DNA of 64,000 nt, taken from Psychrobacillus faecigallinarum (GTDB lineage Bacteria > Bacillota > Bacilli > Bacillales_A > Planococcaceae). The stretch's first letter is position 1. Each line of letters starts with the position of its first letter. Positions 63,030 to 64,000 of this stretch are shown piece after piece. The stretch is taken from positions 265,519 to 329,518 of the forward strand of contig NZ_JACSQO010000004.1 of NCBI RefSeq assembly GCF_014836595.1, read 5' to 3'. The notes beneath the pieces are model-generated. The model had not been told where the DNA came from. It saw only the letters and a list, made by a program, of their open reading frames with translations, and did no database searches. The position numbers were made by a program, and so were the translations under genes.

Positions 63030-63422
63030 TCATTTAATCCTCCCTTTCCCTCTAACCTGATATTCTTTTTGATTGCTAATTTGAATTAACTCATAAGCAT
63101 AATCATAATCTTTATCTTTTCTAAAAGATCTCGCACTTATCATATACTCTTCATCCACTTTAATAAGGTTGTAAACCATTGCATCCTCAATAAAAATTTT
63201 ATAACGTCGATTATCTTTTTCATCAGAATTGTTGTACCCAATAATCCACATTTCCGTATATTCTCCTGGTTTTGTGTAATTGTGTTTACTTTCAACTTTA
63301 AAAAGAACCTTACCAATACTTTTGTTCTTTTCGGAATTGGAACTAGAAAAAAAGAAGAAGTACGACATTACAATTATCATAATAGCAATAATTCCAATCA
63401 AAACTTTCTTATTAGTAAACAC
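63030..63422 (-). CDS. Small membrane-anchored protein, unknown
   Basis: 130 residues from GTG at 63422, eight bases after AGGAGGG. One membrane segment (residues about 6-25), a Ser/Asn linker, then a beta-rich domain ending VRGKGRIK. It resembles its neighbour at 62,465 in general design but not in sequence. No family recognised. Confidence 0.6.
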   Translation of the reverse strand: MFTNKKVLIGIIAIMIIVMSYFFFFSSSNSEKNKSIGKVLFKVESKHNYTKPGEYTEMWIIGYNNSDEKDNRRYKIFIEDAMVYNLIKVDEEYMISARSFRKDKDYDYAYELIQISNQKEYQVRGKGRIK

Positions 63423-63498
63423 TTTCAATTCCCTCCTAGAGTTAATCAACATCCTTCAACTAACCTTCTTGTGCTAACCTGCGACATTAGTTCAATAT

Positions 63499-63533
63499 GA
63501 AAAAAGGCTTAACTCCTTCTTGAAGTAAAGCAC
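63499..63533 (-). repeat. Short interspersed repeat, copy B
   Basis: The second copy of the 62931-62964 element, with a one-base insertion and a few changes. Looser similarity may extend beyond the copies. Nature unknown. Confidence 0.45.
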
Positions 63534-63551
63534 GCGTTAATGCAATAAGAG

Positions 63552-63896
63552 TTACTGCTTTTTATTTGCATGTTCTCTTGCAAATGTAGAAGGTGAAAAC
63601 GTAATTTTATATTTTCCTACAAGTTCTTTTTGTACTTTTTCAGTTAATATCAAGCCTTCTTTATTATGTGTTTCTTCAAGTTCTACGCCACTAGGAAAAA
63701 TGCCATCATTTTTCCAATCAATCCATTTACCATATTTCAAGATCCACTCCATTAATTCAGCCTTCAACTTGATTGAAATTGGAACATATTCTATGTCAAA
63801 GTTACAATAACATTTTTTACACCAAATAGCGTCGGCACCTATATCTGCTTCAACTTTTAAATCATAAGTTTCATTACATTTACATAAATCTATCAT
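63552..63896 (-). CDS. Unknown protein with N-terminal Cys cluster
   Basis: 114 residues. CKC and CKKC in the first 30 residues, together with a third CNF, could form a zinc site. The remainder is basic and helical. ATG follows AAAGGGAGAAG. It begins about 30 bases after the putative end of a group II intron, so its upstream context is disturbed. No family recognised. Confidence 0.6.
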   Translation of the reverse strand: MIDLCKCNETYDLKVEADIGADAIWCKKCYCNFDIEYVPISIKLKAELMEWILKYGKWIDWKNDGIFPSGVELEETHNKEGLILTEKVQKELVGKYKITFSPSTFAREHANKKQ

Positions 63897-63927
63897 ACTG
63901 GTCTTCTCCCTTTATTAAAGTATTCGA

Positions 63928-64000
63928 GTAGAAGAGAACCTCTCTACCTTGCGGTAGATTGTGTTCTTCCCCCCTCACAGAACCGTGCTTGCGCTATTTA
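63928..64000 (-). mobile_element. Group II intron, 3' end (domains V-VI)
   Basis: On the minus strand the edge reads AGCACGGTTC, the 3' strand of a domain V stem, then TGTGAGGGGGG, then a domain VI hairpin (GAAGAAC...CTACC-GCAA-GGTAG...GTTCT) and an end at CTAC near 63,928. This order is that of bacterial group II introns. The rest, including any reverse transcriptase, lies beyond the window. Confidence 0.65.

Noticed and set aside
62985..63032. A 15-codon frame MKLIVQQLGEIVELE after the 63030 gene
   Set aside because: Too short, no ribosome site, no known relatives.
1..64000. tRNA, rRNA, CRISPR arrays, complete insertion sequences, prophage genes
   Set aside because: None was seen on either strand; only an intron end at the right edge and short repeats were found.

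Overview
The window is an AT-rich chromosomal segment from a spore-forming Firmicute, most likely a Bacillaceae or Planococcaceae species; Psychrobacillus or Lysinibacillus-like is a guess from gene content. The reasons are strong AGGAGG ribosome binding sites, frequent TTG and GTG starts, many intrinsic terminators, a proline T-box, and Bacillus marker genes (ytoA, adaA/alkA/adaB, yqjC-D-E, bacilliredoxin, Prli42, a Spo0E-like gene, two YitT proteins).

Layout. 1-4,187: end of a GntR-type regulator, a nitronate-monooxygenase-like flavoprotein, a gamma carbonic anhydrase, a HAD phosphatase and the regulator PaaX. 4,188-12,394: one minus-strand phenylacetate catabolic operon, in transcription order paaA, paaB, paaC, paaD, an EthD gene, paaF-like, paaG-like, aldehyde dehydrogenase, paaH, paaJ. 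13,066-15,040: adaptive response to alkylation damage (adaA-alkA-adaB), each gene overlapping the next. 15,083-18,784: small membrane and metabolic genes and a truncated phosphotransferase. 18,966-20,810: a coiled-coil protein and a lipoprotein that appears to start at ATA. 21,033-24,573: a GTP cyclohydrolase II / RibD / FAD monooxygenase / nucleotidase operon behind a good promoter without an FMN riboswitch. 25,044-26,952: a sucrose-phosphate synthase-like and phosphatase pair. 29,990-31,673: a metallo-hydrolase and SDR pair behind a near-perfect FadR operator. 31,748-33,802: a proline T-box driving a NIF3-family gene and proC.

33,947-46,643: RNase Z, a second YitT protein, DNA polymerase IV, a CheW protein, the yqjE-yqjD-yqjC cluster, Prli42, bacilliredoxin, and methylmalonyl-CoA mutase (mutA, mutB) with meaB. 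Epimerase, carboxyltransferase and mutase together fit interconversion of propionyl-CoA and succinyl-CoA. 49,278-54,429: an operon of serine hydrolase, sugar ABC transporter (no ATPase) and MurQ, read here as cell-wall amino-sugar salvage. 54,713-57,677: a divergent MFS exporter and SgrR-type regulator. 57,914-63,896: a UbiB-family protein, a manganese catalase cut by an in-frame stop, a nucleotidyltransferase with a cupin, and small unknown genes. The last bases (63,928-64,000) look like the 3' end of a group II intron on the minus strand.

The most unusual items are the partial-riboflavin operon, a folded GC-richer element at 24,811-24,957, two genes whose best start codons are ATA and ATC, the interrupted catalase, and a 21-bp-period repeat array at 20,820-20,910. 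No tRNA, rRNA, CRISPR array or complete insertion sequence was seen.
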